Positions 44,090-55,081 of a stretch of DNA of 64,000 bases are shown one piece after another. Every line of letters starts with the position of its first letter. The stretch's first letter is position 1. Both the position numbers and the translations under genes were made by a program. Source of the stretch: Simmondsia chinensis (taxonomy: Eukaryota; Streptophyta; Magnoliopsida; Caryophyllales; Simmondsiaceae); assembly GCA_018398585.1 (NCBI GenBank), contig JAGTTD010000002.1:28574186-28638185 (forward strand). Direction: 5' to 3'. The notes beneath the pieces are model-generated. The model saw only the letters and a list, made by a program, of their open reading frames with translations, searched no databases and was not told where the DNA came from.

Positions 44090-45300
44090 TTAACATTTTT
44101 TTAGTGTGTTTTAAAATCCATTGTTCTGTTATGTATGCATTTCATTTACGAATAATAATTCTCTTTTCAATTTAACGGCATTTTTTCTAAAAAAAGTTCA
44201 ATTTAAAAATATTATTTTATTTAAAAGAAGAAAAAGGAACATTGACACCATTATAATACCCATTCATGTGTCAAGGTTATGTCTTTAGAAATAAAGTGAA
44301 TTATGATCATACGAAATGTGAAGTTGTGTCATGACAAAATGCTGCTTTTCACTAGCAAGCTGAACTTTCACCATAGAATTAGTACTTTGTTGAGCTAGAA
44401 TCGTACTTTTGGGCAAACAATGGTACTTTTGACCAACAAATTGGATGTTTTTGCAATAACAAATGAACTTTTTGCCACAATAGTCTTAACATTTATTTAG
44501 TGTATTTTAAAGTCCATTATTATGTTATGTATGCATTTTGTTTACAAATAATAATTCTTTTTCAATTTAACGACATTTTATTTAAAAAATTTCGATGTAA
44601 ATATATTATTTATTTAAAAAAAGAAAAAAGGAACGTTGACGCTGTTGTTCTGCCCATCCATGTGTCAAGGCTATGTCTGCAGAACTGCAGTGAATTGTAA
44701 TCATAATGTTATCAATGGCAAAGAATTATGAAATGCAAGGTTGTGTCACGACAAAATGCTGCTCTTCACAAACAAACGGAAATTTCACCACACAAACAGT
44801 ACTTGATTAGGCTAGTATGGTACTTTTGGGCAAACAATTGTACTTTTGACCAACAAATTGGAACTTTTTGCCATAATAATGGAACTTTTTGCCACAATAG
44901 TCTTAACAGTTATTTGGTGCGTTTCAGAACGTATGCATTTCGTTTACAAATAATAATTCCCTTTTCAATTGAATGACATTTTTTTTAAGAAATAACAATC
45001 AAAAATAATATTTTATTTTTAGAAGGAAAAAGGAATGTTGACACCGTTATACTGTCCATCCATGGGAGAAGGATACGTTTGTAGAACTGTAGTAAATTGT
45101 GATCAAAGTGTTATCAGCGGCAAAGAATTATGAAATGCGACGTTGTGTCACGATAAAATGCAGTTTTTCACAAAGAAATGAAACTTTCATCACACAAATT
45201 GTACTTTGTTGAGCTAATGATGGTACTTTTGGAGAAACAATAGTACTTTTGACCATCTAATCGAAACTTTTTTCCGTAATAATGTAACTTTTTACCACGA
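44090..45300 (+). repeat. Three tandem copies of a ~400-bp repeat
   Basis: Units begin near 44090, 44488 and 44905, each opening with TAACA, then TTATTTAGTGT-like text and a GTATGCATTT segment, and closing with GTACTTTTGGGCAAACAAT and ACTTTTTGCCA. Within each unit a ~25-base GTACTTTTG motif is itself repeated three to four times. No coding frame is conserved. Confidence 0.88.
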
Positions 45301-45358
45301 TATTTTGTGTGTTTTGAAGCCAACTATTTTGTTTTGTTTGCATTTTGTTCAATTATGA

Positions 45359-45561
45359 TATGCATATGGATTTTCTCTGTGGAGCCTATGTCTAGATCGT
45401 CTTGATGTCCCACGTATAGAGCCACTGCCTTTCGAGTTGCCTACTGTTGCTCATTGGATGGATGCAATTATTGAACAAAGGTTGAACAAAGAAATCGAAT
45501 TGGGTAGTTTTGGCCAAGGACACATAATAGCGCCTCAATTATTAGGTGCTTTAATGTGATG
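45359..45561 (+). pseudogene. Coding-like fragment, unknown
   Basis: An open run of about 66 codons ending with TGA, reading SLWSLCLDRLDVPRIEPLP, then FELPTVAHWMDAIIEQRL and GSFGQGHIIAPQLLGALM. It is compositionally protein-like, unlike the AT-rich surroundings, and abuts the 400-bp repeat array. I do not recognise the family. It may be an exon or transposase fragment. Confidence 0.4.
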
Positions 45562-45885
45562 GGTTAAAGAAAACCCATCATTATGATTGTGAAAAAGGTT
45601 GTTTAATATGATGCATAACATATTTCTTAAGGCGTCATCTCTGTGACAATACCTATAATAATATAATGTATATTATACAAAGTTTGTGTACCAAAAAAAT
45701 TAGTACACTAAATCTCAAAGTAATATTACTTAATTTACTCAATATTTTAAACACGCTTTTTTATCTTTATATGTTAGTCATTAAACATGTTAGTCTAGTT
45801 TTGTCAAATTTTTTTTCATAACATAATTATAATTATTAATTATTAATTTTAAAAATTAATTTACCCAATCCTTAAATAATATATA

Positions 45886-45899
45886 TATGTGTGTGTGTT

Positions 45900-45932
<33 letters not shown>
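45886..45932. repeat. Compound (TG)n(TA)n microsatellite
   Basis: GTGTGTGTGTTTGTGTGTG followed by about 12 TA units. Confidence 0.93.
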
Positions 45933-45940
<8 letters not shown>

Positions 45941-46805
45941 TGAATAACTTGTTGATACATATTATATAGGATTATAACAATTACTAAGACAAATCCACAT
46001 AATGATTTTAAAGTATACTATTAAACGTTCACCGTGAAATTATGATAATTAAAAATATGTTAAAAATTTCATTTACTTTATCTCGGTCATTTCATAATAA
46101 TGGCTTGTCCATTTTTATTTTTTATATAATAACAATATTTATATATGCAAATTTTAAAATATTATTTTATCCACATTTAATATAACGCTAAATATATAGC
46201 ATTACCTATTAATATATGTATAATATACATCATATTATTATATAATACTTTTTTTTTTAATTATTCACAAGTCAAGTCATATTATACTTTTCATCATTTT
46301 TATCAAAAAAAAAACAAAAAAAATAGAAAACAACCCCAACATTATATTGCCCCTCTCTCTCACATCATACACTTGCATTGTTTTTCTTTTTTTATTAAAT
46401 ATAATTTACCATTTTACCCTTACCTATGTGTCGTGGTGGGCCACCTTTACTGCTGACTGGGCATGTTATTTTGGTAAGTTTTAATTTTAACGTGCCGTTT
46501 TGGTAATTTCAAATTTTCGCGTGCCATTTTGGAAATAAAAATTACCAAATGTGTTATTTTGAAAAATTACCCTACATTTATCCTATTAGAGCCTCTAATT
46601 GCTAAAATATAGAGTATAAGTTGGATTTTTTATTACAATAAATTTACTTTCTTACTAAAACGTTTAAACTAGAGTAAATATTTATCAATTATTTAACCCT
46701 CTATATATTGCTCTCTAAGCTATAATAAAGTTTAAAATATAAAAACACAAAACAAATTTAAAATGTCTACTCATTTGCAAATAAATTCAAACTTGATTTA
46801 AGTGT

Positions 46806-46863
46806 CTCTCTCTCTCCCTCCCCCTCTCTCAGTATCTTTATCTTTATCTTTATCTTTCTCTCT
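46806..46863. repeat. CT-rich and (TATCTT)n microsatellite
   Basis: A (CT)n tract, CCCTCCCCCTCT, then four TATCTT-type units. Confidence 0.9.
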
Positions 46864-47310
46864 TCCCAATATCATGAAATAATAATTAACACGAATAATA
46901 ATTAAATATAATAAATTAATAGGATCAGATAAATATACCATGATATATGATAAAAAGAGTTAAAATAAGATTAGCTTAAAGGAATTTCAAAGGTTTAAAT
47001 AGGCAAGCGAGATGAAAGCTTCGCTAGCTAGACCCTTTGTGGGTTGATAAGACAAGTAGGCCAACTTGAGCGTTACTTCATAATAAGGAAATAAGTATAA
47101 AATACTTAGCTTAAAAGGAGTATGATGATTATAAATCATTAAGAGAAGGAGAGAGAGGTGTGAGAACTTGCAAATCTCTAAGAGGGAGATAGAAGTGTGG
47201 GATTGAGATTGAGGGGAGGAGAAAATGGTTTCTTCCCCTTTATAAAGTTACTTTTTGAAGCCATGAAGCCAACGAAGGGCATGTGTCTTTTTCTTTGGGT
47301 GAGAAGTGGC

Positions 47311-48010
47311 CGATCATGTTGTTGATGTATTTTAAAAATAGAATATTTAATAAAGTATTTGAAGTTTGTCTGATACTTGATTTTGAAGTGTATTGGCTTG
47401 TATAAGATGTGTCAACACACAGGTACCGTGTATCAACACATAGCTCAACAGAACTAATTTGAAGTGTCTGTGTGTCGACACACAGGGCCTGTATGTCGAC
47501 ATACAAATCTTACAGAATTACAGTAATGCGGTTTTTCTGGTTCTTTTGGCGATTCTTTGGGTGATATTTTGGGACGTCTTTAAGCCCTCTTTTATATAAA
47601 CATTCCCTCTAGTTCACTTGGAAAATACATATCAAAGGTGTTTGCTTGCAAGTATTGTGAAATATTGAAAGGGAAAGTGTCACTTCATGAAGGGGCGTGT
47701 CCCTTCATGAAGAGACACTTAAAAACTATAAATAACCCCTTCACTCTCATGTTTAAGAGAGGATGAGATTATGAATAATAATTGCAAGAAACACTTGAAT
47801 GAAATAAGAAAGTATTGCGAAAGTCTTGAAAACTTCATTCTCATTTATCTCAATATATCTCTCCTCTTACACCTCTTAACTTCATTTTGGTTGTCATTGT
47901 ATCATCGAGGATATTTCGTACTCCGAAATAAGTCTTAAGGAAAGTGATTACACGACCTCGACACCTGAGTTACCCGGCTCTCGATTTATTGGGAAATTCA
48001 ACAACAATCT
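47311..48010 (+). other. LTR-like fragment
   Basis: It starts with TGTTGTTGATG near 47317 and ends TTCAACAACA near 48006. A TATA-like CTATAAATAACC lies at 47726, followed by a CT-rich leader, in the layout of an LTR. It also carries repeated TGTGTCRACACAC boxes at 47407-47482. No matching 5-bp duplication or second LTR was found, so the limits are uncertain. Confidence 0.4.
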
Positions 48011-48859
48011 TAAGACTTAAATTCGTTAATTGAAAATGGCCTCTTCGCTTTGTGTGATTTGATGGCAAATGTGGTGAAATTGGAGAAAGTGACAAAGAGG
48101 GGAATGTATGTCTTCTTGGATCCTTCTTCTACACAAATTCCTAAGGATCAAGGTATGTCCTTTTCATTCAAATATGAGTAATAAGAATCATGAAGTTTTA
48201 AGATTATTATAAAATTTGATCAAGAAATACCAAAATCATGAAGTTCCATAATGCCTAAGAAATAGTGGTTGATGCATTGTTATTTATACATGAAAGTATA
48301 TTTACTTGTGGGGTTGAAATTCAAAAGATAAAAACTCATAATTTTTCATTTAGAAGTGTTTGATGATTTGTTTTATGAATCTTTGGATCAAATGCTTACA
48401 TGTCAAGATTATAGGCATGTATAAGGATAGTAGTAAAATGCCTTTATGCCCTTTAAGTTGCATCCAATTAATGGAAGCAGGTTGTATGAAATTTTATTTA
48501 ATTAATTCGGGATGAAATCATGAGATTCATGTGAAATTGATGTGCATATAGTCGAGTTTACACGTGAAATCAAAACTATATCAAGAATTTATGATGATTT
48601 TCAATATGGGCATCATTTTGTTGTGGCTTGTATCATGGATTTAATATCAAGTGCATTTGAATCAAATCATGTTGTTTCTTGATGATTCAAAACAAAAAAG
48701 AAAATAGAAATTAAAAATATTTTTAAAAAAAGGAATGAAGATGAAGACTCACCACCTAAAAAAAAATTCAGTTTTGCGGTTACCCGGACTCAAAACCGCA
48801 ACCCCAGGTAGGCAAAGAAGCACTCTCAACCACTTATCTATGTTGCCTTTCCTGTGTAA
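48011..48859. other. Unassigned DNA
   Basis: No gene, no recognised repeat. The AG-rich stretch near 48697-48740 is low-complexity. Confidence 0.5.
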
Positions 48860-49364
48860 TCTATACAATACAAATATATGTTATACAATACAAATATATG
48901 TGGTAATAGTTAAATAAAAAAAAAAGGAGGAAAAAATGTGCTAATGTGAAGAGGACCTGCCTGCCCCTTTCTCAATCTTGAGTGCTTAACCACTCATACA
49001 TATGCCATTTAGTGCATAGTATGATAAAACAAATAATATATTGCTCTCTAATAACGAGTGTAACGTGGGAAGAGGAATGCCATCTACACAAATGCACAAT
49101 TACAAAGGTATTACAACATTAATCAAATTCAACAAGAAAAATACAACTTCATTACCGCTAACAAATTCTATTCATTGCATGGCAATAAAGAACAGTGATG
49201 GCACAAAAGTCACAGTTGCAAAAAAATCTACAAGCAACAAAGGAACATTTGACAAATCATGACAATTTCATTAATCATGCATTTCTTACATTTTTTCGAC
49301 ATTTTGTACTAGACTCTTTCAGTAGACACATGAACACTCCGTGCATCGCACGGGGTTTTGCTAG
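48860..49364 (+). mobile_element. Candidate non-autonomous Helitron (505 bp)
   Basis: The 3' end has the Helitron signature: hairpin CCGTGC-ATC-GCACGG (49339-49353) followed eight bases later by CTAG (49361-49364), with T as the next base. A 5' start TCTATACAATA at 48860, preceded by A, would place it in an AT target, as Helitrons require. The 3' end is convincing; the 5' end is only one candidate. Confidence 0.55.
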
Positions 49365-50245
49365 TAATATATTAATTATCTTTAAAATCAAATGGTACAA
49401 ATCTGGTAATAACCGGGAACGATATAAATTTCAAATACCGATCCAATGAAGCCGCATATAATTAATTATTGTTGGCTATATTAATTATGGACAATAAGTT
49501 GTATTAATTAATTTTTATCATAAGTAAAGTAAAATTATGAATACATGCTTGTTAAGAATTGATATAATGTGTAAAACATTGTTTTGGGTGGTTTTGAAAC
49601 CAAACTTTAATGCGATGCTAAAAGGGAAAATCCTTGTTTAGCATGGTTGTTGAAACCAGACAAAGATACGATGCCAAAACTAATAATATAATGTAAATAA
49701 TTTGTAGATTCATGGTTATTACAAATTAGTAATATAGAAATCCATATTGTTATATATCATGATTATAATTCTTAAAGAACTATGTCGGATGGAATAAAGT
49801 ATAAATTGTGTACTGTGTATGATAAATTCATTATTGTATGAATTTGTAATCTGAACAACAACCAGATTGAGGTTTAATGCACGTATGTTTATAACTATGT
49901 GACATAACCCCATAATAGAATTTAAATGTGGGTATTTTGACACATTCTTGTTTTGAGAGTAATTAATTCAATCTTCTGTATGTATTGTTCATTGACGGAA
50001 TTTATATTATGGCATAATGGAGTGAACAATAGCGGAATTGAAAAATCATGAAAGGCAATGTCTATAAGATCATGATTATGAAAAGAGTTTAAGTATTAAT
50101 ATATGTTAATGGAGTTATAATGCTAATGCATGTTACTTAATATAACTAATGCATACATGTCCATAGATATGAAGAATAAGCATGGGTATTCATGTGTTTA
50201 TACGATTAATGCTTATATGCATTGTTTGTGGTGTTTAGTAGGTGA
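49365..50245. other. AT-rich spacer
   Basis: No gene or repeat recognised. A local near-duplication (AAACCAAACTTTAATGCGATG at about 49597 and AAACCAGACAAAGATACGATG at about 49653) is the only structure noticed. Confidence 0.5.
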
Positions 50246-50260
50246 TTGAGAAGAAGCTAA
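50246..50260. repeat. Target-site duplication of SINE copy 2, left (15 bp)
   Basis: TTGAGAAGAAGCTAA, repeated exactly at 50509-50523. Confidence 0.95.
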
Positions 50261-50508
50261 GAGGGTACCAACACGCCGTCATCAGATCCCATTAGATCTC
50301 CAAAGTTAAGCGTGCTTGGGCGAGAGCAGTACCAGGAACGGTGACCTCCTGGGAAGTCCTCATCCTCAGGTTAGGAGCACTCAAAAACAGCCTCTTTTTA
50401 GAGGTAATACCTTGAAGGGAGAAGGCTACATACAACCCCCCCCCCCAAAAGGCCCTGCTTAGGCGGGAGCCCTTGAGGCACTGGGTATGCTGCTATTTTT
50501 TGTTGCTG
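50261..50508 (+). mobile_element. 5S rRNA-headed SINE, copy 2 (248 bp)
   Basis: The head (50261 to about 50365) follows plant 5S rRNA: AGATCCCATTAGATCTCC, AAGTTAAGCGTGCTTGGGCG (A box complete), AGCAGTACCAGGAACGGTG and ACCTCCTGGGAAGTCCTC. The body from about 50375 has AAACAGCCTCT, CCTTGAAGGGAGAAGGCT, ACATACAACC, a run of C, GGCGGGAGCCC and GGCACTGGGTATG, ending with a TTG-containing tail. The 15-bp exact duplications prove a single insertion of the head-body unit. Length, order and body text match copy 1. Confidence 0.9.
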
Positions 50509-50523
50509 TTGAGAAGAAGCTAA

Positions 50524-50742
50524 ACTCAAGCTACTCTTAAAGATTATCAAGATCCCCTTTTCCCATTTTGTTTTTCTTCCCCTTTTTTCCTTCCTCTCTT
50601 TCCATATTTATAGCGTTGTAAGGGTGAGAGGATAGGTGTTCATCTTTTTCCTTGTAAGCTAAGTTTTCTTTTATTTATGTCAATCTTATTTTAGAAGTGC
50701 CTTAAAAGAAGAAAAAGTGGATAAGTTAGGTTTTTTGTCTTT
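50524..50742. other. Spacer between SINE and minisatellite M2
   Basis: AT/CT-rich, no gene recognised. Confidence 0.5.
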
Positions 50743-51240
50743 ATCTGGGCGAATTATATTAGTTTTTCTCTCTACTGGGCGAATTACATTGATTTTTCTC
50801 CTACTGGGCAATTGTTTTTTTTCACCCCTAATGGACGAATTGTGTTATTTTTTACCTTAACTAAGCGAATTGTGTTTTTTAATCTCTACTGAATGAATTA
50901 TGTTGTTTTTTATCACTATTCGGCGAATTACGTTAATTTTTCTTCTACAAGGTGAATTGTTTTATTTTTTATCCCTACTGGACGAATTACGTTGATTTTT
51001 CTCCTACTGGGTGAATTGTGTTGTTTTTTACCCCTACTAGGCGAATTATGTTATTTTTTATCCATATTGGGCGAATTACAATTGATTCTTTCTCTTACTG
51101 GGCGGATCGTGTTGTTTTTTTACCCCTACTAGACAAATTGTGTTATTTTTTTATCCCTACTGAGTGAATTAAGTTGTTTTTTATCCCCACTTGGTGAATT
51201 GTGTTTTTTTTACCTCTACTGGGCGAATTGCATTAACTTT
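50743..51240 (+). repeat. Minisatellite M2, ~30 bp unit
   Basis: About 16 imperfect units of CTACTGGGCGAATTGTGTTG plus a T run and ACCCC. Same family as M1, 7 kb to the left. Confidence 0.95.
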
Positions 51241-51360
51241 TGGCTTTTTTTTTCTGAATCACAAACATATTAGCCCTCACTTTTCAAACTTATTTTGTCC
51301 GTTTTGTTTGGAAAGTGTCGACTTATTATTGTTCCCTCTTTTTTTTTTCTTTTGTTCCCT

Positions 51361-51370
51361 CTATAAATAC
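51361..51370 (+). promoter_or_regulatory. TATA box upstream of the F-box pseudogene
   Basis: CTATAAATAC lies 130 bases before the ATG at 51500, with a T/C-rich leader between. The spacing is normal for a plant promoter. Confidence 0.65.
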
Positions 51371-51499
51371 CCCTTTTGAAGTATGACAACTTTTCTTTTA
51401 CTTGTAAGTTACTTCCTCTCCCCTTTTCTTTTATAATCATTTCTTTATAGTGTGATAATTTCTCTCTTATTTCCAATCTTCTTACTTGTAATGCTTAAG

Positions 51500-52409
51500 A
51501 TGGAAATATTTTCGGAAGATATTTTGTCTCTAATATTCTCGTGGTTGTCTATTAAGACCCTAAACTGATGCCGTATAATTTCTCAATTTTGTAGTCAACT
51601 TTTCTTACGGGAGAGCTTCGTTAAGGATCAATCTATGAACTATTTCCGGCATCTAGTAGATAGTGTGCTTATCCTAAATGGATATCAATCTCCTTTTGGA
51701 GAACATGTAGTGGTGCACTCGTTACACTCACCTTTTTTCGCGCCTTGTCTCACTCCCTAGTCTCTTCATTTTTTGTCGGAGGATAAGAAAATCGTGGGGG
51801 TGAGTAACGGATTGCTCTTATGCCAAGGCAGCCTTTTATGGGCCTATGGGCTGATCTGTGTGTAACCCAACTAGTAGAACGTATCTTGCTTTCTGCTTAC
51901 CTAAGGAGTTACGCTATCTAAGTAGTACTCTTAATATGGTGTTTACATGTTCTGAAGATGCTTCTTGTTACCCTTTTAATTATCATATTTTCATGTTTGC
52001 TCATAATCTTGAAGCCAATTTGAGAAGCGACTCTTAGGCTAAAGGAGATTAGTATTCGGTTTTTTACTTTGATCGTGGTGTCTAGCGTTATCTGGCGGAT
52101 ATTAATACAAGTGGGGGTACAATAGACATTACTCACCCGGTGTTTTGTGACGGGGTACTGTACCTTTTATCGGAGAGCGGTGGTTACTTTGCCCCAGACT
52201 CCCCATATTTTTATCCATCTATAGTGTTGTGGGATATAAGGGAGGACTTTGCTACACTCTTGTTCCTTCCTCCAAATATTCGTGACGAAGTCGTTTGTAG
52301 TCAAAGTTTAGGAATTTTTCAGTGGCAAGGACGTCTTTGTTTGGCCACGTTGCATGGTTTGGCGCTTTCCTTGTGGAGCCTTTCAGATTGCAGGGACACA
52401 AATTCATGA
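51500..52409 (+). pseudogene. F-box protein with F-box-associated domain, decayed
   Basis: The ATG at 51500 opens MEIFSEDILSLIFSWLSIKTLN, then a TGA where F-box proteins have R or similar, then CRIISQFCSQL: a clear N-terminal F-box. The associated domain follows: IVGVSNGLLLC (about 51807), YGLICV and, after a frameshift near 51868, CNPTSRTYLAFCLPKEL, VFYFDRGV, INTSGGTIDITHPVF, CDGVLYLLSE, VLWDIREDFATLLFLPPNI and SQSLGIFQWQGRLCLATL, ending with TGA at 52407. Length to there is about 303 codons; family members are usually 350-400. F-box proteins recruit substrates to SCF ubiquitin ligases. It has one frameshift and several single-base stops. It lies between minisatellites M2 and M3. Confidence 0.75.
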
Positions 52410-53095
52410 TTTTTTGTTTGAAACATTTTCTTTAATATTCATCATCCAAGCTTGCAGGGAGATGTAGCTATGACAGGTTTTATCCCTTGTAATCTTTTCT
52501 ACCGAGTTCATGGTTTATAGTTATGCTTTTTCTGGACCTCATCATGGGGCACTTTGGGTTATATGTCCACATGGGTATGAGGAATGGGGGCGCTTGTATG
52601 CCTATTGGAGTTCACTTCACCCCTGTGATGCCCCGGTTTACGCTCCTGGGTTACTTTGTGATTGAAGTAGGGATCGAACTTGGTCTGTACAAATAGACTT
52701 CGTACTTTCTCTTTTTGAGCATCTTGTTGCTCTTTTTATATTGAAGACCTTTTGTACTAAGGAGGGTAGGTCGTTGTAAGTAAATAACTTTATACTTTGT
52801 CGCCGTTCCTGGCTTGTAGTTGTTTTTGTTTTGTCTAGTACTCGGTCTTGATCTGTTTGGCTAGCTGTTATAAGTATGTTGCTTGCCAAAGTACGTTGTA
52901 GTTGTACTTGTATCCTTTTTGGTGAATGAAAGACGGCGTTTTGAGTATGTTGTAAAGGGGTGATTTGTATGTAATGGTCGGCAAGTTTCATTATGTTATT
53001 TGAGCTACTCGTACATCCATAGTCGCCGGTGGTTTCGTCACGGACTCTGAATGATTTTTAACATGTAAAATGGTTTATAGCTTTGCTTTTTGTCT
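52410..53095. other. Downstream remnant of the F-box gene and spacer
   Basis: Sequence to about 52670 may hold degraded C-terminal coding sequence of the F-box gene (frame changes, no secure motif). The rest is spacer. No other gene seen. Confidence 0.4.
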
Positions 53096-54512
53096 TGGCG
53101 GGCATTCAATGTTGCTCCAAGTGTACAAAATTAGTTATGAGTATAATTTTATAAGATTACTTACAAGTCATAGCCTCCAGTGTATAAATTCATTTATAAC
53201 TCAAATTTCTACACTGGTGGGCGTTTAACGTGGCCCCCAATGTATAAGATCATTTATAACTCAAATCTCTACACTGGTGGGTATTTAATGTAGCCCCCAG
53301 TGTATAAAATTATTTATAACTCAAATCTCTAAATTGGTGGGCATTTAACATGGCCCCCAGTGTATAAAATTACTTATAACTTCAATTTTATAAATTAACT
53401 TATAACCCCGATTTCTACATTGGTGGGCGTTTAACATAGCCCCTAATGTATAAGATCACATATACTCCAATTTCTACACTGGTGGGCTTTTAACGTAGCC
53501 CCTAGTGTATAAAATCATTTAACTTAAATCTCTACACTGGTGGGTTTTTAACGTAGCGCCCAGTATATAAAATTACTTATAACTCAACTTTTATAAATTT
53601 ACTTATAATCCCAATTTCTACACTGGTGGGCGTTTAACATAGCCTCAATGTATAAAATTACTTATAACTCCAATTTCTACACTAGTGGACGTTCAACATA
53701 GCCCCTAGTTTATAATATCATTTATAACTCAAATCTCTACACTGGTGATTTTTTGACATAGTCCCCAGTGTGTAAAATCACTTATCACTCCAATTTCTAC
53801 ACTGGTGGGCATTTAACGTAGCCCCTAGGGTATAAAAGCACTTATAACTCTAATTTTATAAATTTACTTATAACCCCAATTTCTATACTGGTGGGCGTTT
53901 AATGTGGCTCCCAATGTATAAAATCATTTATAACTTTACACTAGTGGGCATTTAACGTAATAACTCCAATTTCTACACTGGTGGGCATTTAACGTAGCCC
54001 CCAGTGTATAAAATCACTTATAATTCCAATTTTATAAATTTACTTATAACTCCAATTTCTACACTGGTCGGCGTTTAACATAACCCCCCCGTGTATAAAA
54101 TCACTTATAACTCCAATTTCTACATTGGAGATTGTTTAGTGTAGCCTCCAGTGTGTAAAATTATTTACAACTCAAATTTCTACACTAGTGAGCGTTTAAC
54201 GTAACTCCCAGTGTATAAAATCACGTATAACTCTAATTTCTACATTGGTAGGCATTTAACATAGCCCCCAGTATATAAAATTATTTATAACTCAATTCTC
54301 TACTCTGGTGGGTGTTTAACGTAGCTCTTAGTGTATAAAAGCACTTATAACTCTAATTTTGTAAATTTACCTATAACTGCAATTTCTACACTGCTGTTTA
54401 ACGTAGCCCCTAGTGTATAAAATCACTTATAACTCCAATTTCTACACTGATGGACGTTTAACGTAGCCCCCAGTGTATAAAATCACTTATAACTCTAATT
54501 TTTACACTGGTG
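53096..54512 (+). repeat. Minisatellite M3, ~60 bp unit
   Basis: About 23 imperfect units containing TTTCTACACTGGTGGGCGTT, TAACGTAGCCCCCAGTG and TATAAAATCACTTATAACTC. Some units carry an extra ~22-base insert (TTTTATAAATTTACTTATAA). 1.4 kb in all. Confidence 0.95.
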
Positions 54513-54515
54513 CGA

Positions 54516-54527
54516 TTTATATAAATT
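54516..54527 (+). promoter_or_regulatory. TATA box upstream of the plus-strand Tat module
   Basis: TTTATATAAATTA at the right edge of M3, followed by a long pyrimidine-rich leader (54530-54730) as in plant 5' UTRs. A GTAAGG splice-donor-like site lies at about 54733. Confidence 0.55.
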
Positions 54528-55081
54528 ATACATATTTTTTTTTTCTTTTTTGTCTTTTGTTCCACCCACTTTTCTCTTCTTCTTTTTTCTCTTTCTTCAC
54601 CATTTTTCTCTTCTCTCTCTCCCTTCCTCTTGTTCATTTTCTTCTTCCCCAAGTTTTCTTTTACTCCTCTATACCGTGGTTACTTACTTATTTTTCCTTG
54701 TTTGATATCATCTCTATCGGGTTTCAGCATTAGGTAAGGCGTTTCTTATTCTTTTTGCCCTAATTTCATATAGGTAGATGGGACTTTGATTGCATGTTGA
54801 AATGGGGGTGTTTGGCTGTAATTTTTGATGAGTTTTGTGTGGATTTGACTTTAGTTTAAGTTCTAATTTTGATTTTAATTTAGTTTAATTAAAAACTTCA
54901 CAAAGAAACTTGTCCTTTGGTTATACTGCAATTTTGCGAGTTATATTTGTTTTTTTTTTTTTTTTCTTTTCATGCTAGTACATTGGTACCAATGTCTTGG
55001 TTTGTACGATCTTGCTTAACACGTAACTCCTCACTTTGCTCCGCGTGTCATAATATAGCGTGTGCCATATTATGTTGTTTT

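Larger units (their letters stand above)
45562..47310. other. AT-rich intergenic DNA with simple repeats
   Basis: No gene seen. It contains (GT)n/(AT)n at about 45886-45932 and CT-rich plus TATCTT repeats at 46806-46863. Confidence 0.6.

Noticed and set aside
47240..47506. 88-codon minus-strand frame rich in CVDT repeats
   Set aside because: The protein repeats merely reflect the short TGTGTCGACACA DNA repeats; no coding signal.
50743..54512. CRISPR-like arrays
   Set aside because: The repeats are imperfect head-to-tail minisatellites without unique spacers, and the genome is a plant nuclear one.
54458..54652. Lysine/glutamate-rich minus-strand frame
   Set aside because: It is the antisense of the pyrimidine-rich leader downstream of the TATA box at 54516.
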